Assembly (NCBI RefSeq): GCF_009792235.1
Contig: NZ_CP046973.1
Span: 1,054,001-1,118,000 of the forward strand
Source: Microcystis aeruginosa FD4
GTDB lineage: Bacteria > Cyanobacteriota > Cyanobacteriia > Cyanobacteriales > Microcystaceae
Direction: 5' to 3'
DNA length: 64,000 bases
Positions 17,584 through 25,872 of the stretch are shown one piece after another; position 1 is the stretch's first letter, and each line of letters opens with the position of its first letter. A model generated the notes under the pieces. The model made no database searches and had not been told where the DNA came from. It worked only from the letters and a program-made list of their open reading frames with translations. Position numbers and translations under genes: made by a program.

Positions 17584-18171
17584 TTAATAGGTTTGAGGTT
17601 GAAAATTATCGGGAATATCCAATTCAAATACTTGGTCATGAATCCGAGCCACATAAAGCCCTTCTTGCAGAATTTTTTCCCGTAATTCTCCAGATAAATG
17701 AACCGCCGCTAATATGCCATAGAGTTTTTTATCTTTGTGTTCAGGGAAAAAGCGGCGAAACCGTTGCAAAATACTTTTTAATTGAGTAATAGACTCCTCT
17801 GTGGCATGACTTTTAACTTCAACGATATAGGCGGTATTTAGCTCACCATTGGTATAGGCAAGGACATCAATTTCTAGGTGTTGTCCATCTTTACTGACTC
17901 GCACACTAGGACTAACAACTTCCATACCGAACCGTTGTCTGAGAATCGTTTCCATTGAGGGAAGGGCAAGTCCTTCGGTAAAGCTGCCGAATTTGGCACC
18001 AAGTCCCCCAATTTGTTTACCTAATTCTCTGAGTTGTCGGTCGGTTTCCTGTTGTCGTCGCTCGGTTTCCTTCTGTTGTCGGTCAGTTTCTTTTTGAGCA
18101 GCAGTTAATTCGGCTTGAGCAGTGGCTAATTCGACTAAGAGTCGCCATACGTCTTCGGATGTAGTTGCCAT
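17584..18171 (-). CDS. Coiled-coil plus PD-(D/E)XK-like protein (DUF3782 type)
   Basis: Residues 15-55 form a Gln/Glu/Arg-rich coiled coil with repeated QKETD/RQQETDRQ units. The C-terminal half has a nuclease-like core, with LEIDVLAY followed by AYIVEVKSH, the usual D...E-x-K spacing of PD-(D/E)XK folds. Proteins like this are abundant in bloom-forming cyanobacteria and are often linked to transposons or defence islands, but their function is not established. The 195-residue length is typical. It lies between two transposon relics. Confidence 0.8.
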   Translation of the reverse strand: MATTSEDVWRLLVELATAQAELTAAQKETDRQQKETERRQQETDRQLRELGKQIGGLGAKFGSFTEGLALPSMETILRQRFGMEVVSPSVRVSKDGQHLEIDVLAYTNGELNTAYIVEVKSHATEESITQLKSILQRFRRFFPEHKDKKLYGILAAVHLSGELREKILQEGLYVARIHDQVFELDIPDNFQPQTY

Positions 18172-18276
18172 AGATACTTTTTTCCCTCTGATTTGGTTTA
18201 TTACTATTTTACTGAATTTTTAGGACGAAATTGGTATCATAAGATGATTCCTTCTCAAGGCACGTCAGCAATAGTT

Positions 18277-18393
18277 TTAGAGTAATTCTAAGAATTCTTC
18301 GCTAGTTAAACCCGCTTCTTTAACAATCCCTGCCATTGTATAAGCATTAACCGGATTTGCTCGTGGAATGGTGATAGTCAGTATTTGTTATGG
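18277..18393 (-). pseudogene. HicA-type toxin, C-terminal remnant
   Basis: Reading leftward, the frame gives ITIPRANPVNAYTMAG, then IVKEAGLTSEEFLELL and stop, which matches the C-terminal half of YcfA/HicA-family mRNA interferases. The N-terminal half, including the Gly-His region, is missing; the ISL3 relic begins 11 bases upstream of the remnant. No hicB partner remains nearby. Confidence 0.6.
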
Positions 18394-18403
18394 TAATACG
18401 TTT

Positions 18404-19619
18404 GGCTCTTCGCTTTATGCTAAATCAACAGACAAAATGCCAAGACAACATACTTCTAACCCAAAAATTCCGAAAGTTTCTCAAGCCATAGCCTCGCCGT
18501 TTTATTAGTTTAACTTTATTGTTGATTCCCTCGACCCGACCTTCGTTGTCCTTCGCTCAAAATAACTAATGATTTCTCCAAACCAGCTTCGGATTGTTTG
18601 ACAACTCTTGGTAAATAGGGTTGGCTGAATAAATCTAAAAACCTTGTTGGGTAAGACTTTTAGACTTTTTGTCAATCGAAAAGTACCGGACTGGGAGTGA
18701 TCAGGGGGAAAATTCAGGTACTTTTTCCCTGAAAATTAGGTAGTTGACCACCTGAAAATCGGTAAAACCCTACACCCCACACCCCACAACCCACACCCGT
18801 TCGGCAAAAGCTCACGGCCGAAGCCCACACCCTGCCCCCACGAAAAACTTTTTCAGCAACCCCTAAATATACTGGACGATTTTGCCAACCATTCTGAGAT
18901 GGATAGCAGTCCTTCTGTCGGATTGTAAATCCTTCTGAATTCTTCCTTCGTGCATCTCTTTCAAATTTGGTCAAGTTTTTTTGCTATCTTCTAGTTTAAT
19001 TTTTTGGGTTTCCGTTAAATCTTCTTCATTTTTTAAAAGGCTATATTTACTTCGCTTTAAAACTTCTAGCTTCCCTTCCTTTTCCGCTTCCTGTTTTTTA
19101 TTTTTCTGCGCTTCTATGGCTCTTTTTTCCGCGGCTCGACTGAGCATCGCCGAACGTCTCTTCTCCGTTCGTCTAACTCTTGATTAATTTGTTTCATTAC
19201 ATAGAATCTATCAGCGACCACCTCGGCCGATGGCATCAATTCTTTCACCAGATTTTTATAGGTTAACCAAAGATCTATGCACAATTATTCAATTGGCTCT
19301 AACACCTCTTTCCCCCAGCCTGTAAGCGTTTTTCTCAACTCATGTTGTGTTCGCTTCTCTAGAATAGCTATTAGTTTTCCCGTATCTAAATCTACTAAAA
19401 CTGCACAGTATTTTTTTGTGCTTTGACTAGAGCGATTTTATCGATTCCCAGTCTTTTTAATTTCGACAGGTCTTGATCAATAATTTCTTCAGCCTTTTGG
19501 TATTAACCCGTTTGTGCCTAAAGTCCCTCCCTGTATGAATTTCAGTCACTTTTGGGCGTAGGTGCTCTCAGGGAATTTTATTTTAAATTAATTATTCCCA
19601 TAACAAGTCCCGAAGAGCC
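18404..19619 (-). mobile_element. ISL3-family element, degenerate, with nested MITE
   Basis: Terminal inverted repeats GGCTCTTCG (18404-18412) and CGAAGAGCC (19611-19619) bound a decayed ISL3 transposase on the minus strand. Recognisable pieces in changing frames are CIDLWLTYKNLVKELMPSAE, ADRFYVMKQINQELDE, a middle piece FERDARRKNSEGFT, then SCQTIRSWFGEIISYF and GINNKVKLIKRRGYGL. At least three frameshifts and a stop are present, and a 246-bp MITE sits inside it. No target duplication was found at its ends. It disrupts a hicA gene on one side and reaches the scpA 3' end on the other. Confidence 0.8.
18618..18863. mobile_element. MITE family A, copy 1 (in ISL3 relic)
   Basis: A 246-bp non-autonomous element with ends GGGTTGGCTG and CAGCAACCCC, flanked by perfect 6-bp direct repeats TAAATA (18612-18617 and 18864-18869). 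Inside it shares with copies 2 and 3 the sequences AATC(T/C)AAAAACCTTG, GGGAGTGATC, TTTTTCCCTGAAAATTAGG and a CCCTACACCCCACACC minisatellite. It is the longest copy because a GTTCGGCAAAAGCTCACGGCC segment is added within the minisatellite. Confidence 0.88.
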
Positions 19620-19640
19620 AACTTCCGTTTAAAGAGTAAT

Positions 19641-20408
19641 CTAGAAAGTAATTAAAGCAATAGTTAAATCCTGATAAAAATCCTCTTGTTTTAATTCCAC
19701 CTTTGATTGAGAAGCGAGTAAAAGTAAAGCCCAAAAAATTGCCACCTTTTCCTGTGTTGCCGAGTGACTAGAGGGCTTTTCTGCTTGCCATAACGCCAAT
19801 AAATCCTCAAAATCTAGCTGATTTTTCTCTAATTTAAAAAACTTTCTCTGCAAAAAAAAGTCCAGTTCCGCTGCCAATTCCGTGAGATTTTCTTGGTGGG
19901 CCAATTCCGTGATAATTTGTACCGCTTCCCGTCGGGATTGGGGACGGGGTTTCGGGACAACTACAGGCAGTTTCGGTAAAGCTTCAATCTCTAGGGCAAT
20001 CTGTTGTAATTGAGTGATTAACTCCTGCAAAGTTACCCGTCTTTTTCGCGGTGGTGGGGCGGCAGTACGACGGCGAATATGATTTTCTAGATAACGGGGT
20101 AAAGTTCTTAATTCCTGTTCTAAATCGCTAATTTCCTCATCAATCAGACTTTCTTCTTGCGAGTCCAAAGACAATCTTTCTAGGGTATCAGCCTTAAATA
20201 AAACTAACATGGAAGCCCATAAAAAAGCCTGTCCCGATTGGGGTAAATTAGCCTGGGCCATGGCTAAATCTAGATCATTTAATAACCCCAATTCTGCCAA
20301 AAAGCGATCGATCACATCGATAACCTGCACATCCCAGGGGTCAATCTCTCCCTGTTCCGCCATTTCTAAAAGAGAGGCGATCGCATCACTGGCCGAGGTG
20401 ATAGTCAT
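19641..20408 (-). CDS. scpA: Segregation and condensation protein A
   Basis: ScpA is the kleisin subunit that bridges SMC heads in bacterial condensin, with ScpB. The 255-residue product shows the N-terminal SMC-neck-binding helix (ASLLEMAEQGEIDPWDVQVIDV), the MASMLVLFKA-like block (LWASMLVLFKADTLERL), and a C-terminal winged helix (VAIFWALLLLASQSKVELKQ). scpB is not next to it. The 3' end lies 21 bases from the end of the ISL3 relic; the gene itself looks intact. Confidence 0.92.
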   Translation of the reverse strand: MTITSASDAIASLLEMAEQGEIDPWDVQVIDVIDRFLAELGLLNDLDLAMAQANLPQSGQAFLWASMLVLFKADTLERLSLDSQEESLIDEEISDLEQELRTLPRYLENHIRRRTAAPPPRKRRVTLQELITQLQQIALEIEALPKLPVVVPKPRPQSRREAVQIITELAHQENLTELAAELDFFLQRKFFKLEKNQLDFEDLLALWQAEKPSSHSATQEKVAIFWALLLLASQSKVELKQEDFYQDLTIALITF

Positions 20409-20459
20409 GATTCTAGAATCTTGTAGTATCTGAAAGGATAGAATTTAGCAAGCAAAACC

Positions 20460-21104
20460 ATGGACATATCGATCGCTGACCTGCGCTTGGACTACAATCT
20501 TGAAGAATTGCTAGAGTCAGAAACAGCTGCCGATCCTTTCATTGTATTTAAACAATGGCTAGAAAGGGCGGTATCTTCGGGAAAATTGGAACCCAACGCT
20601 ATGACTTTAGCTACTATTTCCCCAGAGGGTAAACCCCGGGCCCGCATGGTACTGTTAAAAGACTTCGATCCTTGCGGTTTTGTTCTCTTTACCAACTACC
20701 ACAGCGCCAAAGGAGAGGAATTAATCGCCAATCCCAATGCGGCCCTAGTGTTTTGGTGGGGGGAATTGCAACGGCAAATTAGGATTGAGGGGACTGTAGA
20801 AAAAATCAGTGAGGAGGAGTCGGATAATTACTTTTTTGTCCGTCCCTGGGAATCTCGTTTAGGGGCCTGGGCCTCTAATCAAAGTGAAGTGATTTCCGGG
20901 CGGTATATCCTCGAAAAACGCCTTGCAGAACTAAAAGAAGAATATGCTGGTCGTGAAGTTCCTCGTCCTCCTCATTGGGGGGGGTTTCGCTTAATTCCTA
21001 GTTTAATCGAGTTCTGGCAAGGTCGCCCCAGTCGTCTCCACGATCGTCTCTGTTATCTTCGTCAAGAAGATGGCACTTGGCAAAGGCAACGTTTAGCTCC
21101 TTAG
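20460..21104 (+). CDS. pdxH: Pyridoxine/pyridoxamine 5'-phosphate oxidase
   Basis: PdxH uses FMN and oxygen to make pyridoxal 5'-phosphate, the last step of the salvage pathway. The 214-residue length and blocks match well: PRARMVLLKDFD, FTNYHSAKGEEL, FWWGELQRQIRIEG, ASNQSEVI and the C-terminal EFWQGRPSRLHDR. It is divergent from scpA with 51 bases between starts. The 21105-21451 spacer after it has no gene; it carries three tandem GACTCGGA units at 21185-21214. Confidence 0.96.
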   Translation: MDISIADLRLDYNLEELLESETAADPFIVFKQWLERAVSSGKLEPNAMTLATISPEGKPRARMVLLKDFDPCGFVLFTNYHSAKGEELIANPNAALVFWWGELQRQIRIEGTVEKISEEESDNYFFVRPWESRLGAWASNQSEVISGRYILEKRLAELKEEYAGREVPRPPHWGGFRLIPSLIEFWQGRPSRLHDRLCYLRQEDGTWQRQRLAP

Positions 21105-21184
21105 TTTTATCTTGACACCTTGTAAGTAGTCGGACATAAATTCTCTTGTCTATCTTAAGAAATGTAAATTGCCGCAATTCTTAC

Positions 21185-21214
21185 TGACTCGGAGACTCGG
21201 AGACTCGGAGACTC
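21185..21214. repeat. GACTCGGA tandem repeat
   Basis: Three perfect GACTCGGA units followed by a partial fourth lie in the pdxH-glycosyltransferase gap. Related TCGGAGTCTCCTGTCTCC strings occur at 41050-41065, so this is another dispersed intergenic satellite. Confidence 0.6.
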
Positions 21215-21451
21215 CTTACCCCACAGTTAACTTTACTTTTGTCCAACTACTTACTAGCAAGATAGTCAGGGTAAGCGCATCTTAACAATCCTTGACAAAA
21301 TGAACTTTATGTGAGTTGCTTACCCAAGATTCAGGCATATTTGAGGAGAATCTGAATCACCACATCTCAAATTACCCAAATTTATCGACCAAAATAAGCT
21401 AAACTAACGGCAAAGATAATAGGTTTTGATTTTTTTTCTTCCTGAGCTGCA

Positions 21452-22462
21452 ATGAACTACGGTATTTACACCCTCGGCAATGATGTCGTGTTTGACCAAC
21501 TGGTGGCCTTGCTGAATAGCATCGCCGTCAATGCGGGTGCGGGTATGCCCGTCTGCGTCATCGCCTACGACGACCGGTTGGAAAAAACCGCCGCCGAAAT
21601 CGCCACCCGTCCCAATGTCACCCTCTGGAATGACAAAGATCTGTTTAAGCCGTGGGAGGACTTTTCGTTACAAGTCTGGCAAGCTCACCCCACAGCACTG
21701 CAACACTGGCAGAAAACCGAAGGCATCCAAGGAGTACGACGGTTGGGTATGAACCGCCGTTACTGTGCCTTTGACCCCAACGCCCCCTTTGAAAAATTCA
21801 TCTACATTGACGCAGATGCGCTGATTTTGGATGATGTCACCCCTGTGTTTGAACAGCTAGACACTTCTGATGTGGTGACTTACGACTTTCAGTACAAAGA
21901 CCCCACCCACATTTACAATGTCAATTCACCGAAACTGCTGGAAGTGTTTCCCCAAGAACGGATTGAGGCGGATATCTTTTGTGCTGGGTTCTACGCCTCC
22001 AAGCGCGGCTTTATGCTGTCGGAACAAAGGGATTGGCTAGTGGCAAGGCTACAGGAGGGCGAGGCAGAGGTATTGTATCCCTCAGCCCCCAATCAGTCGG
22101 TGCTGAACTATATGGTGATGAGATCGCAGCTATCCGTCTCTAACTTAGCGAAAGAATGGCCTGCCACTCGTCGCACCGGCAACGCCGTCACCTCCGCCCA
22201 TTTCCAACAACGGGATGGGCTATTATACGACCACGACAAACGGGTGATGTATCTGCACTACATTGGTTTATCTTCCTCTCTGTTCACTCGACTTTGTAGC
22301 GGTGAAAATCTCGATTTTCCCTATCGAGATATTTTCTTACACTATCGTTATCTCTACCAACCTAGTCAACGTCCTATATTTACAGGTAGTCCCAAACCCT
22401 ATCAACCACCGACCCCAACCTTTTGGCAAAAAGTAACCAGAAAACTCGGTTTAGGAAAATAA
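21452..22462 (+). CDS. Glycosyltransferase-like protein (Npun_R2821/R2823-type family)
   Basis: The 336-residue product resembles cyanobacterial sugar-transferase-like proteins of the Npun_R2821/R2823 type. It begins NYGIYTLGNDVVFDQLVALLNS and carries a metal/nucleotide-sugar DxD motif, YIDADALILDD, near residue 120, expected of GT-A-fold enzymes. The acceptor and the sugar are unknown. A gene of similar type is 1.4 kb downstream with a sulfotransferase-like gene between, so a small surface-glycan cluster is possible. Its 3' end touches a partial MITE. Confidence 0.75.
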   Translation: MNYGIYTLGNDVVFDQLVALLNSIAVNAGAGMPVCVIAYDDRLEKTAAEIATRPNVTLWNDKDLFKPWEDFSLQVWQAHPTALQHWQKTEGIQGVRRLGMNRRYCAFDPNAPFEKFIYIDADALILDDVTPVFEQLDTSDVVTYDFQYKDPTHIYNVNSPKLLEVFPQERIEADIFCAGFYASKRGFMLSEQRDWLVARLQEGEAEVLYPSAPNQSVLNYMVMRSQLSVSNLAKEWPATRRTGNAVTSAHFQQRDGLLYDHDKRVMYLHYIGLSSSLFTRLCSGENLDFPYRDIFLHYRYLYQPSQRPIFTGSPKPYQPPTPTFWQKVTRKLGLGK

Positions 22463-22463
22463 T

Positions 22464-22546
22464 CATTAAGATTGAGAAGATCAATGCCAGAGTTACTAGG
22501 GGTTTCACCGGTCTAGATCGTGTCAGACTTATCTGAAATGACTATA
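22464..22546. mobile_element. MITE family B, one-ended copy
   Basis: Read on the minus strand, this segment matches the complete element at 35191-35285: TATAGTCATTTCAGATAAG, TCTAGACC, AACTCTGG, TTCTCAATCTTAAT. One end (TGAAATGACTATA at 22534-22546) is intact; the other terminal repeat has been lost at the junction with the end of the glycosyltransferase gene. Confidence 0.75.
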
Positions 22547-22688
22547 CATTTTCAAGGTCTAATCTTCTCCATAAGAAGATTCCAGGCGAAAAAAAGCCAA
22601 AAAGTAGCGGAATGTATAGCGCGCCACTACATCTCAGAAAAAACCTCTTACAATAGAGACAAATCAGAGATCAATGGGGGTGAACGTC

Positions 22689-22889
22689 ATGTTAGTGATT
22701 TTAACCGACGAACACATTCTCGATCCGGGTTCTGTCTGTCAGGGCTGTCTTTTAGCCAACCAGCAGGGGCAACCCCGGTGGCGAGAGGGTAAACTAGGCT
22801 GTGGTCACTCCTTGGGCAAAGGGGGCAGCCAACAGCCGAATCTCTACGAGTGTCAGATGGGCTTTACAATTGCTAATATTGAAGGCTAA
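22689..22889 (+). CDS. Small conserved Cys-rich protein
   Basis: A 66-residue product (71 if the ATG at 22674 is used). I prefer 22689 because GGGGGTGA just upstream is a plausible ribosome-binding site. It contains C-x2-C (SVCQGCLLA), then a single Cys in LGCGHSLG and another in YECQMG, plus a His, suggesting a zinc-binding knuckle. Family function is unknown to me; it resembles short conserved cyanobacterial proteins. Confidence 0.6.
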   Translation: MLVILTDEHILDPGSVCQGCLLANQQGQPRWREGKLGCGHSLGKGGSQQPNLYECQMGFTIANIEG

Positions 22890-22985
22890 TCAGACCTTTT
22901 AAATGATCAACTTAGAGTTGAGTTAGGGGGATTTTCTTTGGACTCGGAGGAGAGAATCAAGGCTATTACTAATCCCCAATTCAGC

Positions 22986-23807
22986 TTAGATACAATGACA
23001 ATAATGGCTGAGGGTTTCGTAGCATCGATCGTAGGCTTTTTGGGCTTGGGTTAAAACAGCGTCGGAAATTTCTATATCTAATTTTCTGGCTTGTTTAATA
23101 ATTTTACCCGCTTTGATATTCTCGGAAGAATCTCCTATACCGCGGCGGCCAGTGGTTTTTAAAACTCGATATTCTTCAGAAAATCCCGTTTTAGTATCGA
23201 GATGACTCTGTAAACTATTAAAGACCAATTGACTTTGGTTTAATACCTGATCGTGGGTGATAAATAAACTCTTTTCTTGGCTGTTAATTAATCGAGCATA
23301 ACTTTCTAAGGTGGCTAAACGACCAGTGTAATAGCCTAGAGCGTGCTGCTCGTTTTGATGGGGTTTAATATCTAGAATACTAGCTAAAGTGCGCTGCGGT
23401 TCTCGTAGTAAAAATATGGTCTTAACCGCATCAGATTGTAAAAAACTATGATCTAAAAACTTCTGATCATGAAGAACTTTATCTAAAATATATTTATGAT
23501 TCATGTTTAAATCTTTCAAACGCCAGTAGAGTTGAAACATTAAAGTTTTAAAATCCTGTTCACTCTCATAAACCAGATGAGTTTCGCCAAAACCGATAAT
23601 TTCAGGATTAGAATTGAGGATATGGGTCAATAAAGACGAACCCGATCGCATATGGCTAAGGATAAATAAAACCTGATAGGGTTGGGGACGAAAGAGAATT
23701 TTATAGGGGTCTTTGGGTGTATCAATGCGTACCTGAAAATACTTATAAGTTAAACGATGGGTTAAACCCTGCCAAGATTGGGGTAAGCGATCGAGGGCTA
23801 TAGTCAT
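22986..23807 (-). CDS. Sulfotransferase-like protein
   Basis: The 273-residue product has a PAPS-binding P-loop-like motif near residues 50-60 (LSHMRSGSSLL) followed by LNSNPEIIGFGETH, and later a FLLREPQRTLAS block resembling the 3'-phosphate-binding motif. These fit the sulfotransferase family that moves sulfate from PAPS to sugars, lipids or peptides. Which acceptor is unknown. It is divergent from the next glycosyltransferase-like gene (90 bases between starts). Confidence 0.8.
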   Translation of the reverse strand: MTIALDRLPQSWQGLTHRLTYKYFQVRIDTPKDPYKILFRPQPYQVLFILSHMRSGSSLLTHILNSNPEIIGFGETHLVYESEQDFKTLMFQLYWRLKDLNMNHKYILDKVLHDQKFLDHSFLQSDAVKTIFLLREPQRTLASILDIKPHQNEQHALGYYTGRLATLESYARLINSQEKSLFITHDQVLNQSQLVFNSLQSHLDTKTGFSEEYRVLKTTGRRGIGDSSENIKAGKIIKQARKLDIEISDAVLTQAQKAYDRCYETLSHYCHCI

Positions 23808-23897
23808 AGGTTAATCAGGAATTGTGTCAACTTGTCGCTAAGATTCCCCTATAATGTATCCCATTTAAGACCCAAACAAAAGTGAGGTTTATACAAA

Positions 23898-24839
23898 ATG
23901 GGATTGCCAAGTTGTTCGCTCTGGTTTTTTACGGCGCGAACCGATGTCTGGTTTATGATGAACACTATTCCCCATCTAGTCAAAATGAGTCAGTTTCCCT
24001 TCCAGGAAAAGGTACTCGCTATTGACACGGCCCCTTTAAGCGGGGAAAAGGTTAATCGCCCCGGACTGGGTACAATGGAGGAATTAAGAGCCTGTGGTGA
24101 AAAATTAGTTAAAGATGGCATAATCGATCGCCTAGTGGATTTTAACTACGATCCGGGCTATCGTCAGCGTATCTATCAAAAGCATTTCGGCAGTCCCCTC
24201 CGTTCCACCCATAACTACAAAGGTTATCCGATTTTCGGCTCGATCTTCAAAATCGAGCAATGTCGCAGTGATTATATGGTTCATTATGACAGTGACATGA
24301 TGCTCTACCAAGAACCGGATTACAGTTGGATCCGCGAAGGGATCGAGTTAATGGAAACCCATCCAGAAATGATGTTTGTGCGTCCTTTGTCCGGTCCACC
24401 CCGGCCCGATGGTACGATTTATTCTCCCCATCCTTGCACGAAAAATCCCGACGGATTCTATCAATTTAAATTTTTTGGTAGTCGTGCCTATCTACTTAAT
24501 TGTCATCGCTACGATCGCCTTTTACCGATCACCCCCCTCTGGCGCTCCTATAAAAATACCTTTCTCGATCATTTACCCGATGGTTTAAAAGCTTGGGGCA
24601 ATATTTTGACCGGTAAAGGAAAACTCGACTCTTGGGAAATTATGGTTTCTCGCTCCCTAGAACAAAGCAACTACTATCGCGCCACTCTCACCAATGCCAA
24701 GGGTTGGACTCTGCACCCCAACGAGCGCTCTGCCGCTTTTAGGCAAGCTTGGCCGACTATTATCGAAAAAATCGAAGCGGGTATTTACCCACCTCAGCAA
24801 GCTGGTTATTATGACCTGATTCCGGAATTATGGTATTAA
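23898..24839 (+). CDS. Glycosyltransferase-like protein
   Basis: The 313-residue product has a GT-A-like DxD motif HYDSDMMLY near residue 130, preceded by FGSIFKIEQCRSDYMV and followed by FVRPLSGPPRPDGT. There is no membrane helix, suggesting a cytoplasmic sugar transferase. The neighbouring sulfotransferase-like gene and the similar gene at 21452 support a shared role in glycan modification, but this is inference. The start ATG has GTGAGG upstream. Confidence 0.65.
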   Translation: MGLPSCSLWFFTARTDVWFMMNTIPHLVKMSQFPFQEKVLAIDTAPLSGEKVNRPGLGTMEELRACGEKLVKDGIIDRLVDFNYDPGYRQRIYQKHFGSPLRSTHNYKGYPIFGSIFKIEQCRSDYMVHYDSDMMLYQEPDYSWIREGIELMETHPEMMFVRPLSGPPRPDGTIYSPHPCTKNPDGFYQFKFFGSRAYLLNCHRYDRLLPITPLWRSYKNTFLDHLPDGLKAWGNILTGKGKLDSWEIMVSRSLEQSNYYRATLTNAKGWTLHPNERSAAFRQAWPTIIEKIEAGIYPPQQAGYYDLIPELWY

Positions 24840-25008
24840 AAGAGCGTTAGTTCTCTAGATTTGAGGTGAGGCGATCATTGCTTAGATTTCATAGCACCAG
24901 TTATAACCTCGTAAGCGCCTGTTGTTTTCGTTAAACGATGTAATATTTTGTGTACACCGCAACTCATTGACGATTGCGTAATGTAGAAAGTGAGTGCAGC
25001 GACAATTG

Positions 25009-25038
25009 TACTTGTCAAACAATGGTATAGTACAAGTA
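25009..25038. promoter_or_regulatory. Inverted repeat upstream of the three-Cys-motif gene
   Basis: TACTTGT (25009-25015) and ACAAGTA (25032-25038) form a perfect 7-bp inverted repeat with a 16-base gap containing TATAGT, 58 bases before the DUF5131 start. It could be an operator overlapping a promoter. The rest of the 24840-25095 gap shows nothing else. Confidence 0.4.
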
Positions 25039-25095
25039 AATTGCTAATTATCGGCAGGTAGCGTCTGTCATAGATATAGCTTGTGGAGTTGAAAT

Positions 25096-25872
25096 ATGTC
25101 TAGTACACACACTGGTATTGAGTGGACTGATAAAACGTGGAATCCAACAACCGGGTGCGACAAAATTAGCACTGGTTGTCTGCATTGTTATGCCGAAGCT
25201 ATTACACAGCGTTTTCCCAAAAACTTTCCCAATGGATTCACCTTGACTTTGCATCCAGAAAGATTGGAAGAACCCTTACGTTGGCGCACTCCCAGTCGAG
25301 TTTTCGTCAACTCAATGAGTGATCTTTTTCATGATGATGTGCCTCTCGACTTTATCAGACAAGTTTTCTCCGTTATTCATTCAACACCATGGCATATATA
25401 TCAGATTCTAACAAAGCGACATCAACGTCTAGGTGATTTAGCGTCTAAATTAGATTTTCCCGACAACATTTGGCTAGGTGTATCTGTCGAGAACCAAAAC
25501 CACACAGATCGGATTGAATCTCTTCGGACAGTGCCTGTTTCAGTGCGCTTCATTTCATGCGAGCCACTTTTAGGACCACTAGAACTTAATTTAACTGGCA
25601 TTGATTGGGTTATTGTCGGCGGAGAATCTGGGCAAAAACATCGCCCGATGAAACTTGACTGGGCAAGGGATATCCGCGATCAATGTCAAAATTCAGGGGT
25701 CGCATTTTTTTTCAAACAAGTTGGGGGAAGGACACCAAAAGCAGGGGGGAGATTACTTGATGATAAAATCAGGGACGAGATGCCTAATGCCTGGAATCAG
25801 CATATCCAAAAATGGGGAACTGTCCCACTTAAATCAGCAAAACATTCAAAGAAACTAGAACTTATTGCCTAG
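25096..25872 (+). CDS. Three-Cys-motif protein (DUF5131, phage Gp37/Gp68 family)
   Basis: The 258-residue product begins with IEWTDKTWNPTTGC and has the defining cysteines Cys21, Cys28 and Cys31 (C-x6-C-x2-C), a radical-SAM-like arrangement. Further conserved blocks are VFVNSMSDLFHDDVP, WHIYQILTKRHQRL, WLGVSVENQNHTDR and FISCEPLLGPL and GGESGQKHRPM. The family occurs sporadically in phages and accessory DNA, usually with a TcmP partner as here; the reaction is unknown. It is convergent with the partner gene and overlaps it by 11 bases. Confidence 0.9.
   Translation: MSSTHTGIEWTDKTWNPTTGCDKISTGCLHCYAEAITQRFPKNFPNGFTLTLHPERLEEPLRWRTPSRVFVNSMSDLFHDDVPLDFIRQVFSVIHSTPWHIYQILTKRHQRLGDLASKLDFPDNIWLGVSVENQNHTDRIESLRTVPVSVRFISCEPLLGPLELNLTGIDWVIVGGESGQKHRPMKLDWARDIRDQCQNSGVAFFFKQVGGRTPKAGGRLLDDKIRDEMPNAWNQHIQKWGTVPLKSAKHSKKLELIA

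Noticed and set aside
18714..18974. 86-residue frame on the minus strand
   Set aside because: Half is an ISL3 fragment and half is MITE sequence; not a gene.
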